The notes beneath the pieces are model-generated. The model saw nothing but the letters and a program-made list of their open reading frames with translations. It did not search any database and was not told where the DNA came from. The position numbers and the translations under genes are program-made. 37,867 nucleotides of DNA, taken from assembly GCA_946480925.1 (NCBI GenBank), contig CAMLLU010000055.1, forward strand, positions 1 through 37,867. Reading direction: 5' to 3'. How positions within the stretch are numbered: position 1 is the stretch's first letter; the number at the start of each line of letters is the position of its first letter. The DNA comes from an uncultured Rivibacter sp. Lineage in GTDB: Bacteria > Pseudomonadota > Gammaproteobacteria > Burkholderiales > Burkholderiaceae. Positions 9,455 to 27,391 of this stretch are shown piece after piece.

Positions 9455-10399
9455 ATGGCCTCGAACCGTGATCGCAACGTCCCGCGTCAGCGCCAGCCCG
9501 AGCTGGAGCGCGATTACGCGCGCTCGCCCTCGCTGGGCTACGAGGCGCCGGAGGAAACCGGTGTCGTGCGCTGCCTGTCGCATGGCTTTCCCACGCCGCT
9601 GGCGCGCTGGCACTTCCACGACGAATACGAGCTGCACCTCATCGTGGCCACCTCGGGCAAGGCCTTCGTCGGCGACTGGATCGGCCCCTTCCAGCCCGGT
9701 CACCTGGTGCTCACTGGCCCACGCCTGCCGCATAACTGGATTTCGATGGACTTGCCCGAAGACGGCGTGGCCGAACGCGACCTGGTGATCCAGTTCGCGC
9801 ACGCGCCCATCGAGCGCGCCGCCGAGCAGATCCCCGAGCTTGCAGAAGTGCTGCCGATGCTCGAGCGCGCCAGGCATGGCATCGAGTTCTTCGGCCTGTC
9901 GCAGCGTGCGCACGAGCACTGGCAGCGCGTGAAGGCCGCACGCGGCATCCAGCGCTTCGGCGCGTTCTGCGAATACCTGGCCGACCTCGCGCGCTGCACC
10001 GACTACCGGCTGCTCTCGGCCGTGCAGATGCAAGGCGCCGACGACGACATCCAGCTCGACCAGATCAACGCGATCGTCAGTCGCATCACCGAGCACATCG
10101 CGCAGCCCGTGTCGCTGGCCGACGTGGCCGCCGAGCTGGGCATGAGCGAAAGCCGCTTCTCGCGCTTCTTCCGCCGTGCCACAGGCAACAACTTCACCGA
10201 CTTCGTGAACCGCGTGCGCATCAACCGCGCCTGCCAGCTGCTCATGGAGACCGACCGCTACGTCACCCACATCTGCTACGAGGTGGGCTTCAACAACGTG
10301 GCCAACTTCAACCGGCGCTTTCTCGAGATCAAGGGCATGACGCCGAGCGAATTCCGGCGGCAGTCGGATCACCGGTTCGGAGGCCAGAGGTGTACCTAG
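9455..10399 (+). CDS. AraC-family transcriptional regulator of the polyol operon
   Basis: 314 residues from ATG 9455; an in-frame GTG at 9407 would add 16 residues (GGAAG at 9391-9395 is rather far from it), so the start is uncertain. The N-terminal part is a cupin-like ligand-sensing domain (RWHFHDEYELHLIVATSGKA, FQPGHLVLTGPRLPHNW). The last 100 or so residues are a double helix-turn-helix AraC DNA-binding domain (LADVAAELGMSESRFSRFF ... ICYEVGFNNVANFNRRF). Its place immediately behind smoS, on the same strand, suggests it is co-transcribed and is the MtlR-like activator of the operon; that role is inferred. It ends tail to tail with the CPBP gene, with no terminator hairpin between them. 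Confidence 0.92.
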   Translation: MASNRDRNVPRQRQPELERDYARSPSLGYEAPEETGVVRCLSHGFPTPLARWHFHDEYELHLIVATSGKAFVGDWIGPFQPGHLVLTGPRLPHNWISMDLPEDGVAERDLVIQFAHAPIERAAEQIPELAEVLPMLERARHGIEFFGLSQRAHEHWQRVKAARGIQRFGAFCEYLADLARCTDYRLLSAVQMQGADDDIQLDQINAIVSRITEHIAQPVSLADVAAELGMSESRFSRFFRRATGNNFTDFVNRVRINRACQLLMETDRYVTHICYEVGFNNVANFNRRFLEIKGMTPSEFRRQSDHRFGGQRCT

Positions 10400-10400
10400 A

Positions 10401-11042
10401 CTAGAGGAACGGAACGATATCGGCCACCACGTGTGCCAGCACGGGGGGAAACAGCGAACCGGACCGAACGAAATACAGGCTTAGCACCAAGCCGAAGCCG
10501 AGCACGGAAATTGCGCCCAATGGGCCCTGGTAGAGGTGGTAGAGAACGCGGACCAACAGGGAAACACCAAGCGCAATGGAGAGCCCGTGAGCGCGCAAGC
10601 CGCGCAACAGAAATCCCAGCAGAAAGACTTCTTCGAAGGCGCCGTTGACCAAGGCCATCGTGATGATTGCAGTCAACGATGGGCTTGCGGTTGCCATCAT
10701 GTCGTCGATAGGTTGATGAGCGGCTGCAAAGGGCAACGTGGCGATCCAGCTTGCCCATACGGATGCGACATAGAGCAGCACGGCAATGGCTGCGCCGATT
10801 CCGGATGGCGCAGGGTACAGAGCTGAGACCGCGTATCCCCGTGCGCGCAGGAACGTGAGCGCTATCCCGGTGCAGATGAATTCCGTGATGACGATGCGGT
10901 GCAGGGCAGCATCATTGAACTCTCCGTGCTGGAAGTTTTCCGCGACTGACCAAGTTGAAAAGGCAATTGCCCAGCCGAAGCAGATCGCCACCACGATCAA
11001 TGCTTCGATGGGTGTGGTGGTGGTGCGCAATTGGGTTGACAT
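10401..11042 (-). CDS. CPBP-family membrane protein (type II CAAX protease-like)
   Basis: 213 residues, with about six hydrophobic segments, so an inner-membrane protein. The C-terminal half carries the CPBP/Abi signature in modified form: EEVFLLGFLLRG where the canonical motif is EExxxR (the Arg position is Leu), then VLYHLYQG for the second motif histidine, and LAHVVAD for the third (HxxxD/N). CPBP proteins are intramembrane glutamyl proteases or related scaffolds, and some give bacteriocin immunity. Base composition is lower than the surroundings: a hand count of 10621-10680 gives 30 G+C in 60, against 48 in 60 at 12601-12660 in the next gene. It begins 34 bp after the histidine kinase stop on the same strand. 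Function is unknown. Confidence 0.82.
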   Translation of the reverse strand: MSTQLRTTTTPIEALIVVAICFGWAIAFSTWSVAENFQHGEFNDAALHRIVITEFICTGIALTFLRARGYAVSALYPAPSGIGAAIAVLLYVASVWASWIATLPFAAAHQPIDDMMATASPSLTAIITMALVNGAFEEVFLLGFLLRGLRAHGLSIALGVSLLVRVLYHLYQGPLGAISVLGFGLVLSLYFVRSGSLFPPVLAHVVADIVPFL

Positions 11043-11076
11043 TCGTGTTGTTGGATTCCGCGTTCGACAGTGAAGC

Positions 11077-13545
<2,469 letters not shown>

Positions 13546-13618
13546 GCCGTGTTGCCGGACGTCTGCAAGGCCGGCCAGCGGCCGGGGCAGGGCATGCTGT
13601 CCGGTCAACAGGCCCAGC

Positions 13619-14734
13619 CTAACGACGGAACTTGCCGTCCTGGCCAATGATGGAGAGATCAGCGTAGTCCAGGCCGGTGTGGTCGCCGGGGGTGAAGCTT
13701 ACTTCCATCCCGCCGATGTCCAGCTTGCGGATGCTGTTGAGTGCCGTGACCAACTTCTCGCGCGTGGGGTTGGCGCCGGCGCGTCGCAGCCCCTCGACCA
13801 ACACTTTGGCGGCGGCGAAGCCTTCCATCATGGCCGGCGACACCTCGCTGCCGCCCTTGGCGCGCATGAGGTCCACCGCTTCCTTCACGATGGGGGCCGA
13901 CAGTGAGCGCTCGTAAGGGAACACCTGCGTGACGATGGTGCCGCGGGCGTTGTCGCCCAGCTGCTTGATGAAGCCGCTCGACGCGTTGTTCGACAGCGTG
14001 ACGATCTGCGCGCGCGAGCCGGCGTCGCGAAGCGCCTTCACGCCATCGGCCACCGCGGCGCCCGAGCCGATGAACAGCACCGCCTGCGCATCGGCCTTGG
14101 CGATCTTGGGCGCCACCGGGCTGAAGTCGGGCTTCGCGCGGTCGAACTTTTCCACCACCACGGGCTGCTTGTTCACCGCCTCGAAGCCCTTCTGCGCGCC
14201 TTGCACGGCGTCGGCGCCGAAGCTGTCGTCCACCTGCAGGATGGCGATGCGTTCCAGGCCGATGAGGCTCAGGTGGCGGATGGCACGCTCGGCCTCGCGC
14301 TGGTAGGTGGCGCGCACGTTGAAGATGTAGGGGTTCACCGGCTGGTGCAGCGCCATCGCGCCGGTGGAAGGCGCCACCAGCGGCACCTTGTATTCGGCCA
14401 GCAGCGGCACGATGGCCAGCGTGTGCGGCGTGCCACGCGTGAGGAAGAGCGTGAGCACCTTGTTCTCGGTGATCAGCTTCTTCGCGTTTTCGGCGGCCAG
14501 CTTGGGGTCGAACTTGTCGTCCAGGGAGATCAACTCGATCTTCTGGCCGTTCACGCCGCCTTGCTCGTTGATGGCGTCGATGTAGAGCTTGGCGCCGTCG
14601 AACGTTTCCTTCACGCCGGCCGCCGCCACGCCGGAAAAGCCGGCGGTCTGGCCGACCACGATCTGCGCCGTGGCGCTGAAGCTGGCCAGGGCCGCTACCA
14701 GCGCGGCCCCGACGAGCAGTTTTCCTGCTTTCAT
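13619..14734 (-). CDS. LivJ-type periplasmic ligand-binding protein, paralogue 2
   Basis: 371 residues with a strong ribosome-binding site (GAGGAGA, 14740-14746 read on the minus strand). A Sec signal peptide ends at about ATAQ, and there is no lipobox cysteine. The mature part is a type 1 periplasmic binding fold of the branched-chain amino acid family (Peripla_BP_6): IVVGQTAGFSG, VNGQKIELISLDDKFDP, VPLVAPSTGAMA, FNVRATYQREAE. It is closely similar over its whole length to the gene immediately upstream (14853-15980), so the two are tandem duplicates. Neither permease nor ATPase genes are near. Ligand unknown: amino acids, urea, amides and aromatic acids are all possible for this family. Confidence 0.92.
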   Translation of the reverse strand: MKAGKLLVGAALVAALASFSATAQIVVGQTAGFSGVAAAGVKETFDGAKLYIDAINEQGGVNGQKIELISLDDKFDPKLAAENAKKLITENKVLTLFLTRGTPHTLAIVPLLAEYKVPLVAPSTGAMALHQPVNPYIFNVRATYQREAERAIRHLSLIGLERIAILQVDDSFGADAVQGAQKGFEAVNKQPVVVEKFDRAKPDFSPVAPKIAKADAQAVLFIGSGAAVADGVKALRDAGSRAQIVTLSNNASSGFIKQLGDNARGTIVTQVFPYERSLSAPIVKEAVDLMRAKGGSEVSPAMMEGFAAAKVLVEGLRRAGANPTREKLVTALNSIRKLDIGGMEVSFTPGDHTGLDYADLSIIGQDGKFRR

Positions 14735-14773
14735 GCTGTTCTCCTCTTCTTCGTTGTTTCAGCGCCTTCGAGT

Positions 14774-14849
14774 GAGCGCCGGATCCGCCCTCTGCCGGGC
14801 CTTGCGGCGCTCCTCGAGGGGAGCACCGCGAGGCGCTACGGGGGTGGTT
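14774..14849 (-). repeat. Intergenic palindromic repeat, copy E (between the two binding-protein genes)
   Basis: Read on the minus strand it gives AACCACCCCCGTAGCGCC, a core CTCCCCTCGAGGAG, then GCCCGGCAGAG and GGATCCGG. These are the same blocks, in the same order, as the elements at 5057 and 6004. It occupies most of the 118-bp gap between the tandem paralogues and is more diverged than the other two copies, having lost perfect symmetry of the core. Confidence 0.75.
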
Positions 14850-14852
14850 TCA

Positions 14853-15980
14853 TCACCGCCTGAACTTCCCTTCCGGTCCGATGATGGACAGGTCCGAATA
14901 GTCCAGCCCCGAATGATCGGTGGGGCTGAAGCTGACTTCCAGGCCCCCGATGTCCACGCGGCGGAAGGTCTCGAGCGCCTGCACCAGCTTGGCCGGCGTG
15001 GGGTTGGGCCCGGCGCGGCGCAGGCCTTCGACCACCACCTTGGCGGCCGCAAAACCTTCCAGCATCGCGGGCGTCACCTCGTCGATGCCCTTTTCCTTGG
15101 CCAGGTCGGCGGCTTCCTTCACGATCGGCGCGGCCAGCGAGCGCTCGTAGGGGAACACCTGCGTGACGATGGTGCCGCGACCGTGTTCGCCAAGCAGCTT
15201 GACGAAACCGCCCGAGGCGTTGTTCGACAGCGTGACCACCTGCGCACGCGACCCCGCCGCGCGCAGGGCCTTGGTGCCTTCGGCCACCGTGTTGGCCGAG
15301 CCGATGAACATCACCGCCTGCGGCGCGTGCTGCATCACCACCTGCGTCATCTTCGCGAAGTCGGGCTTGGCGCGGTCGAATTTCTCGAGGAACAGCGGCT
15401 CCACCTTGGCTTTCTGAAGCCCACGCAGAGCACCCTGCACCGCGTCGCCGCCGAAGGAGTCGTCGGTCTGCAGGATGCCGATGCGCGTGATGCCGATGGT
15501 GGCCAGGTGCTGCGTGGCCTTCTCGGCTTCGCGCTGGTAGGTGGCGCGCACGTTGAACACGTAAGGGTGCACCGGGTTGTGCAGCGACATCGCACCGGTG
15601 GAAGGGCCGATCAGCGGCACCTTGTATTCCTTCAGCAAGGGCATGATCGCTTCGGAATGCGGCGTGCCGCGGTTCAGGAACAGCGCGATCACCTTCTTCT
15701 CGGTGATGAGCTTCTTCGCGTTCTCGGCCGCCAGCTTGGGGTCGAACTTGTCGTCCACCGACACCAGCTCGATCTTCTGGCCGTTGACGCCGCCGTGTGC
15801 GTTCACCGCATCGAAATACAGCTTGGCGCCGTCGGTGTTTTCTTTCACGCCGGTGGCCGCCGAGCCGGTGAAGCCCGAGGTCTGGCCAATGACGATCTGT
15901 GCGACAGCCGGTGATGTTGCCGCCAGGTTCAGCAACAGCGTGATCGCCGCCGTCGCTCTTGCATACCGCTTCGGTTGCAT
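14853..15980 (-). CDS. LivJ-type periplasmic ligand-binding protein, paralogue 1
   Basis: 375 residues from ATG 15980, with GGAGGG about 12 nt upstream. The signal peptide runs to about PAVAQ. The same family and same motifs as its downstream twin are present: IVIGQTSGFTGSA, VNGQKIELVSVDDKFDP, VPLIGPSTGAMS, and a C-terminus DYSDLSIIGPEGKFRR nearly matching DYADLSIIGQDGKFRR. The product is exported to the periplasm. It is the first gene of a minus-strand run (binding protein, binding protein, hybrid kinase, CPBP protein) that faces away from uvrA. Substrate is unknown. Confidence 0.92.
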   Translation of the reverse strand: MQPKRYARATAAITLLLNLAATSPAVAQIVIGQTSGFTGSAATGVKENTDGAKLYFDAVNAHGGVNGQKIELVSVDDKFDPKLAAENAKKLITEKKVIALFLNRGTPHSEAIMPLLKEYKVPLIGPSTGAMSLHNPVHPYVFNVRATYQREAEKATQHLATIGITRIGILQTDDSFGGDAVQGALRGLQKAKVEPLFLEKFDRAKPDFAKMTQVVMQHAPQAVMFIGSANTVAEGTKALRAAGSRAQVVTLSNNASGGFVKLLGEHGRGTIVTQVFPYERSLAAPIVKEAADLAKEKGIDEVTPAMLEGFAAAKVVVEGLRRAGPNPTPAKLVQALETFRRVDIGGLEVSFSPTDHSGLDYSDLSIIGPEGKFRR

Positions 15981-16311
15981 GGACCCCGAACCCTCCGAGA
16001 GGAAAAACGGCGCAGGGTAGCGTCGTCTGATGAAAGTGTTCCGCGGCTGTGGCCTTAGCGCATCGCGGTTTTACCGAAACAAGCTGTTATTCCGGCCATT
16101 CGCCGGGCATCCGTCACGGATGGATGTGTGGCCTGCCCGACGCATGAGCCCGCCCGCGGTGTTCTTGCGCGTCGAAGCGAGCCGGCCGCGCGCTTGGCGC
16201 ACGAAACACCAGCCCCGCGGCGGCGAAGGCTTTAGGCCCCCGGGCCCGGCACGAAGGCGGGGTGCTTCCTACAATCTTTCCCCTTCCTCCGCCCAGCCCC
16301 TCCCTCATTCC
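15981..16311. promoter_or_regulatory. Divergent intergenic region upstream of uvrA and the binding-protein genes
   Basis: 331 bp without a convincing gene. The uvrA frame stays open through it from 16030, but the translation is arginine- and proline-rich without homology to UvrA, so I regard it as non-coding. A TACAAT hexamer at 16270-16275 could be a -10 box for uvrA, but there is no good -35 at the right distance. I see no LexA-type operator. The first 80 bases are less GC-rich and may hold the promoter of the minus-strand genes. Confidence 0.4.
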
Positions 16312-22098
<5,787 letters not shown>

Positions 22099-22104
22099 AG
22101 AACC

Positions 22105-22135
22105 CCCACGGCAGCGCACACTGCGCCGCCGTGGG
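22105..22135. terminator. Putative terminator between convergent uvrA and the propeller gene
   Basis: Stem CCCACGGC (22105-22112) with GCCGTGGG (22128-22135), continuing through one mismatch to GCGCA/TGCGC around a 3-base loop. It is located 6 bp after the uvrA stop and 3 bp before the stop of the minus-strand gene, so it could end both transcripts. There is no strong T-tract on either side, so intrinsic activity is uncertain. Confidence 0.55.
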
Positions 22136-22138
22136 CCT

Positions 22139-23254
22139 TCATTTGGCGAGCCTGAACACCCAGGCGTTCTGGTCCACGTCGTTGACGAGCACGAACACGC
22201 GGTGCTGCGGCACGTAGCCCCAGCGCCCGAAGGTGCCTTGCTCCGGCGCCGAGGCGGTGGGGCCGGCATTCATGGCCACCTGCGTCCAGGTGGCGGTGTC
22301 CATGTCGAGCGCATACACCTGGCTGCCGCCGTGCCACGCGACGATGCGATCGGCCACCGGGTCGTAGCCGATGCCGGGCGACTGCTTGCCGGTCACGAAG
22401 GCCGGCGCGTTGCGCGTGGGCAGCGTTTCGATCAGGTGGGTCTTGAGGTCGATCACCTGCACGCCGTCGCCGATCATCACGAACTTGCGCCGTTTCGTGT
22501 CGATGGTGGCCGAGAGGTGGTAGTCCACCGGCTGGCTCACGCGGTTGAGCGTCGAGTAGCTGTGCGTTGCTGTCGAATACACGAGGAAGTTGACCGTGTC
22601 CTTCACGTAGACGTCGCGTGTCTGCGGGTCGTACACGGCCATCGTGCCGAACGGCGTGGTGCCTGAGTCGGCCACGCGCAGCCGCCACTGGCTGGTGCCG
22701 AAGTCGTAAGTCCAGGTGGCCGGCTCGCCGAAGCCGCAGGGCGTGAGCGAGCCGTTCACCGAAAACAGCTGGTCGGTGTGCGCGACGTAGGTGAGTCCGC
22801 CGTAGGTGTGCCGTGAGGTCGGGCTGCCGTCCGGCAGTGCGGATTTGCAGTTCGAAGACGCCGTGGCCGGGCTCGGCTCCACGACGCGCCGCATGGTCAG
22901 CGTGTTGAGATCGAGCGCATAGACCTCATTGCCCCAGTAGTCGCCATGGCCGCCGCCCCACACGAGCAGGCGGCTGCGCACGGTGTCGACGGCGCCGCCG
23001 CCCCAGGCCTTCACCACGCCGGTCAATGAGCCGCGTTGTGGCGGCTTGGGTGCCACGCTGCGGATCTTCGTGCTGGGCAGCTCCAGCCAGTGGCCGGGCG
23101 GCAGTGTGGCGATGGCGGCCTGTTTCGACGCAGGCGTCTGCGCAGGTGCCTGTGGCCGTGCAGGCGCGGTGGCGTTGCGGCCGTGCGCCACGAGTGCCGC
23201 GGTCAGCAGGCTGGCGCCGAGGAGTGCGATCGCGAGCGTTTGGGTCTGTGTCAT
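22139..23254 (-). CDS. Exported beta-propeller (kelch-like) protein of unknown function
   Basis: 371 residues; GGAGGG lies 8 nt before the ATG. The N-terminus (MTQTQTLAIALLGASLLTAAL) is a signal peptide or signal anchor, followed by an Ala/Pro/Gln-rich linker (about 25-50). The rest is built of repeated beta-blade-like units: SRLLVWGGGHGDYWGNEVYALDL, DQLFSVNG, RKFVMIGDGVQVIDL, DRIVAWHGGSQVYALDM, HRVFVLVND. This layout resembles kelch or galactose-oxidase-type propellers, with blades reading 'value display, then name of quantity'. No catalytic residues were recognised. It lies 40 bp downstream of the GGDEF gene on the same strand, so it may be co-expressed. Function is not known. Confidence 0.8.
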   Translation of the reverse strand: MTQTQTLAIALLGASLLTAALVAHGRNATAPARPQAPAQTPASKQAAIATLPPGHWLELPSTKIRSVAPKPPQRGSLTGVVKAWGGGAVDTVRSRLLVWGGGHGDYWGNEVYALDLNTLTMRRVVEPSPATASSNCKSALPDGSPTSRHTYGGLTYVAHTDQLFSVNGSLTPCGFGEPATWTYDFGTSQWRLRVADSGTTPFGTMAVYDPQTRDVYVKDTVNFLVYSTATHSYSTLNRVSQPVDYHLSATIDTKRRKFVMIGDGVQVIDLKTHLIETLPTRNAPAFVTGKQSPGIGYDPVADRIVAWHGGSQVYALDMDTATWTQVAMNAGPTASAPEQGTFGRWGYVPQHRVFVLVNDVDQNAWVFRLAK

Positions 23255-23294
23255 GTCGACGCCCTCCGCTTGAAGCCTGCCGGGGCTCGTGAAG

Positions 23295-25061
23295 TCAGCC
23301 CCCGCCGTGGCCGGGTTCGTCCTGCGCCGAGTGGTGCCGCAGCGGCAGGTCCACCTTCACGCGGTTGCGGCCGGAACGCTTCGCGTGATAGAGCGCGCCA
23401 TCGGCGCGTGCCAGCATGCGGGCGGCGTCCGGGTCGGGGGTGGCATCGCACAGGCCGAGGCTGATCGTGACCGACAGGCCACGTGCCAGGCGGTGCCACG
23501 GGTAGCTCTCGAATTCGGCGCGCAGGCGCTCGCACACCTCGTGTGCCACCAGCAGCGGCGTATCGACGAACAGCAGCAGGAACTCCTCGCCGCCGAACCG
23601 CGCCAGCACGTCGGAGCCGCGCGTGTTGGCGCGGAAGATCTGCGCCGCCACCCGCAGCACCTCGTCGCCGACGAGGTGGCCATGGTTGTCGTTGATGGAC
23701 TTGAAGTTGTCGAGGTCGGCCACGGCCACGCTCAAGGGGCGGCCGAGCTCGCGTGCACGGCCGAACAGTTGCGGCAGCTCGTGGTCCACGCGCCGGCGGT
23801 TGGCCAGGCCGGTGAGCTGGTCTTCGAGCGCGTGGCGGTGCAGCTCGCGGGCGCTGGCTTCGAGCCGGTGCTTTTCGGCTTCGAGCTCGGCGGCCTTCAG
23901 GCGCTGGCGTTCGGCGTCCAGGCGGGCGCGTTCGCCTTGGAGCAGCGCCTGCTCGACCTCGATGCGGTTGATCATCAGCCGCGCCTGAGCCTGGTGCTGC
24001 GAGGCGGCGCGCTTGAGTTCGAGGTCGTGGTAGGCCTCGCAGTGTTCGAGCGCCTCGCGATAACGCCCCAGCGCCTTGTAGCTGCGGTGCAGCGCCGAAT
24101 GCACCCGCACGCGGGTGGTTTCGTGTTCCTGGCTCTCGAGCTCGCGCAGCGCCGCTTCCAGCAGCTCCACGGCACGCTCGTGGTCGCCGCAGCGGGTCAG
24201 CACCTCGCCGCAACTGTGCAGCGTGCGCAGCTCCACCGCCCGGTAGCCCTGCGCGCGGGCGATGGCCAGCGTGCCGTCGAGCAGTTCGAATGCCGCCTCG
24301 CGTTCGCCGGAGAGCCCCAGCACCTCGCCCAGGTTGCCGCCCGTCACGGCTTGCCGGTAGCTGTCGCCGGTCTGCCGCGCCAGCGCCAGCGCTTCGCTGC
24401 CGTACAGCCGTGCCCGTTTGAGCGCCGCCGTGGCGGCCTCTTCATCGTCGTGCCGCCGGTGCAGGTAGTAGGCGCCCACCGTGGTGGCCATCAGGTTGTT
24501 CAGTGCAGTCAGCGTCGTGTCCTGGTCCTGCAGCGTCTGCGCTTCGCCCAGCGCCTGCAGCAGGAAGCGCTCGCCCTGGGCTGGGTCGCCCAGCCTTTCG
24601 TAGCAGGTGCCGATGCGGTTGAGCGACCACGACATCCACAGTCGGTCGCCACGCTCGCGTGCCAGCTCGAACGCGGCGGTGGCATGCTTCAGCGCTTCTT
24701 CCTGCAGCCCGATCTCGCTGTACGAAATGGCCATCAGGCACAACACTTCGCAGCGCGGCGCGACGTCTGCGCCCCGTTGAATCAGCGACAGGGCTTCGCG
24801 GGCGGCGAGGATGGCTTCTTCGAACTGCCCGAGGCGCCAGCGATGCAGGGCCAGCTGGCGCAACACGGCGGTCCGCAGTTCCGGCGCGTCAGGCGGGCAG
24901 GCGGCCAGTGCGGCTTCGGCGCAACGCACGCCGTTGAGGTGGTCGCCCCGCTGCTGGGCTTGTTCGGCGTCGGACAGCCAGGCGGCGCAGGCGGAGGTCT
25001 CGGGCTGCGTCGCCTGCTGCTGTTCGGGCAGTGGCTCCGGTAAAGGCGTGGACTGGCTCAT
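23295..25061 (-). CDS. Diguanylate cyclase with N-terminal TPR region
   Basis: 588 residues from ATG 25061 (MSQSTPL). Residues about 30-380 are alpha-helical tetratricopeptide-like repeats (e.g. LNRIGTCYERLGDPAQGERFLLQAL, GNLGEVLGLSGEREAAFELL). A coiled coil rich in Glu/Arg/Leu follows (about 380-425), then a GGDEF domain. The active-site motif is GGEEF near residue 490, and an RxxD inhibitory site (RGSD) lies five residues before it, so c-di-GMP synthesis with product inhibition is expected. There is no transmembrane segment, so the protein is cytoplasmic and the TPR part is likely the input or partner-binding module. The signal is unknown. Confidence 0.92.
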   Translation of the reverse strand: MSQSTPLPEPLPEQQQATQPETSACAAWLSDAEQAQQRGDHLNGVRCAEAALAACPPDAPELRTAVLRQLALHRWRLGQFEEAILAAREALSLIQRGADVAPRCEVLCLMAISYSEIGLQEEALKHATAAFELARERGDRLWMSWSLNRIGTCYERLGDPAQGERFLLQALGEAQTLQDQDTTLTALNNLMATTVGAYYLHRRHDDEEAATAALKRARLYGSEALALARQTGDSYRQAVTGGNLGEVLGLSGEREAAFELLDGTLAIARAQGYRAVELRTLHSCGEVLTRCGDHERAVELLEAALRELESQEHETTRVRVHSALHRSYKALGRYREALEHCEAYHDLELKRAASQHQAQARLMINRIEVEQALLQGERARLDAERQRLKAAELEAEKHRLEASARELHRHALEDQLTGLANRRRVDHELPQLFGRARELGRPLSVAVADLDNFKSINDNHGHLVGDEVLRVAAQIFRANTRGSDVLARFGGEEFLLLFVDTPLLVAHEVCERLRAEFESYPWHRLARGLSVTISLGLCDATPDPDAARMLARADGALYHAKRSGRNRVKVDLPLRHHSAQDEPGHGGG

Positions 25062-25127
25062 GCTGTGGCGGGCGTGTGCCCGAGCGGCGCATTCTGCGGG
25101 CATGCCCCCGGTGTCACCAGACCACAC

Positions 25128-25835
25128 TCATGGGGGGCTTGTAAGGGGATGCGTCTTCCTGTTGCGACGCAGCCGCCAGCCTAGCAGCACGGCCACGATC
25201 ACCGCGTAGACAGACCATTCCGCGAAGTCGTTCTTGCCGGCGCGCATCCAGAAGAAGTGCAGCAGCCCCAGCAGCACGACCAGGTAGACCAGCCGGTGCA
25301 GTTGCTGCCAGCGTTGCGCGCCCAGGGCCTTGATGGCGCGATTGAAGGAGGTGGCGGCCAGCGGCAGCATCAACAACGACGCAGAGAAGCCGACCAGGAT
25401 GAACGGCCGCTTGGCGATGTCGCGGGCGATGTCTGCCAGCACGAAGCCCATGTCGAGCCAGCCGTAGGCGAGCAGGTGCAGGCAGGCGTAGAAGAACGTG
25501 AAGAGGCCCAGCATGCGCCGAAAGCGAGCCAGTGCGTGCTGCCCCGTCCATTGCCGCAATGGCGTGACGGCCAGCGTGGCGCACAGCAGGCGCAAGGTCC
25601 AGTCGCCGGTGCCGCGGATCAGTGCTTCGGCCGGGTTGGCACCGAGCGTGTTGGCCAGCGCGCCGTAGAACAGGTGAGCCACCGGCAGCAGCGCCAGCAC
25701 GAAGAGCAGAGGCTTGGCTGCCGGGTGCAGCAAGGCCTTGGTGAGTGCACTCTTGCCGGTTGCGCGAACCCGGCTATCAGGGGGGCGTTGCGAGGCGGTC
25801 ATGCCGCGCGCATCCGGCCTCGCCTGGGCGTCCAT
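25128..25835 (-). CDS. msrQ: MsrQ, haem-binding membrane subunit of the MsrPQ methionine sulfoxide reductase system
   Basis: 235 residues; the ATG at 25835 has GGGAGA 5-6 nt upstream. It has five to six transmembrane helices of the ferric-reductase-like fold, with the conserved histidines of the family in FFYACLHLLAYGW, RWQQLHRLVYL and GLLHFFW. MsrQ is an inner-membrane cytochrome b that passes electrons from the quinone pool or flavin reductase to periplasmic MsrP. It starts 24 bp after the msrP stop on the same strand, the standard msrP-msrQ order. Confidence 0.95.
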   Translation of the reverse strand: MDAQARPDARGMTASQRPPDSRVRATGKSALTKALLHPAAKPLLFVLALLPVAHLFYGALANTLGANPAEALIRGTGDWTLRLLCATLAVTPLRQWTGQHALARFRRMLGLFTFFYACLHLLAYGWLDMGFVLADIARDIAKRPFILVGFSASLLMLPLAATSFNRAIKALGAQRWQQLHRLVYLVVLLGLLHFFWMRAGKNDFAEWSVYAVIVAVLLGWRLRRNRKTHPLTSPP

Positions 25836-25859
25836 CGGTCGTCTCCCGAAGCGGGGCGC

Positions 25860-26870
<1,011 letters not shown>

Positions 26871-26951
26871 GCAAAGGTCTCCGGAGCGGTCACGGTTCGA
26901 GGCGAAACGCACAAGGCGGTTCCGCGTCTGTCGCGCGGCGGCGCCCGGACC

Positions 26952-27311
26952 TTACAGGTTGCCGAAGTCGGTGTGGATCACGTCGTCGGCGCTGAAGTCG
27001 GTGCCTTCGAACAGCTTCAGCGAGTTCTTGTGCATGCGATCGCGGAAGTGCTTGCGGTCGAACAGCTTCTGTTGTGCTTCGGGTGGCAGGTCCGTGATGC
27101 GGATCACGTTGCGCATGATGAGCACGTCCACCAGGTCTTCGAGCACCCGCACGAGGCCCGCATCCATGGAGGCGAACTTGTTCACCTGGTCTTCGCGGCC
27201 GAGGAAGGCCAGCACGTCAGGGTGATCCGGCGGCAGGAATTCGGAGCCGGGCTCGGGTTGACGGTGCAGGCTGGCAATGAGGCCGTCGCGGGTGCGCAGG
27301 GCGTAAGGCAT
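26952..27311 (-). CDS. Conserved hypothetical protein (119 residues)
   Basis: A small soluble protein starting MPYALRTRDGLIASL, with EFLPPDHPDVLAFL after it and a helical middle (RVLEDLVDVLIMRNVIRITDLP). I recognise the N-terminal pattern from short conserved proteobacterial proteins sometimes mislabelled 'tryptophan synthase beta-like', but no function is established and no catalytic motif is seen. The C-terminus is acidic (FEGTDFSADDVIHTDFGNL). It sits between a strong terminator (27392-27422) and msrP, with its own start at 27311 and an 81-bp gap to msrP. Codon usage matches its neighbours, supporting a real gene. Confidence 0.8.
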   Translation of the reverse strand: MPYALRTRDGLIASLHRQPEPGSEFLPPDHPDVLAFLGREDQVNKFASMDAGLVRVLEDLVDVLIMRNVIRITDLPPEAQQKLFDRKHFRDRMHKNSLKLFEGTDFSADDVIHTDFGNL

Positions 27312-27391
27312 GGCGGCAGGCAGTCAGGCGACCGAGCCACTATACGCGCCGGCCCGCAGGCCGTCACGGCCAATGAGAGGGCCGGAAAAAC

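Noticed and set aside
16030..16311. N-terminal extension of UvrA by 94 residues
   Set aside because: The translation is Arg/Pro-rich with no UvrA similarity; the conserved sequence begins just after ATG 16312.
15981..16311. LexA/SOS operator upstream of uvrA
   Set aside because: No CTGT-N8-ACAG-like palindrome found in the region.
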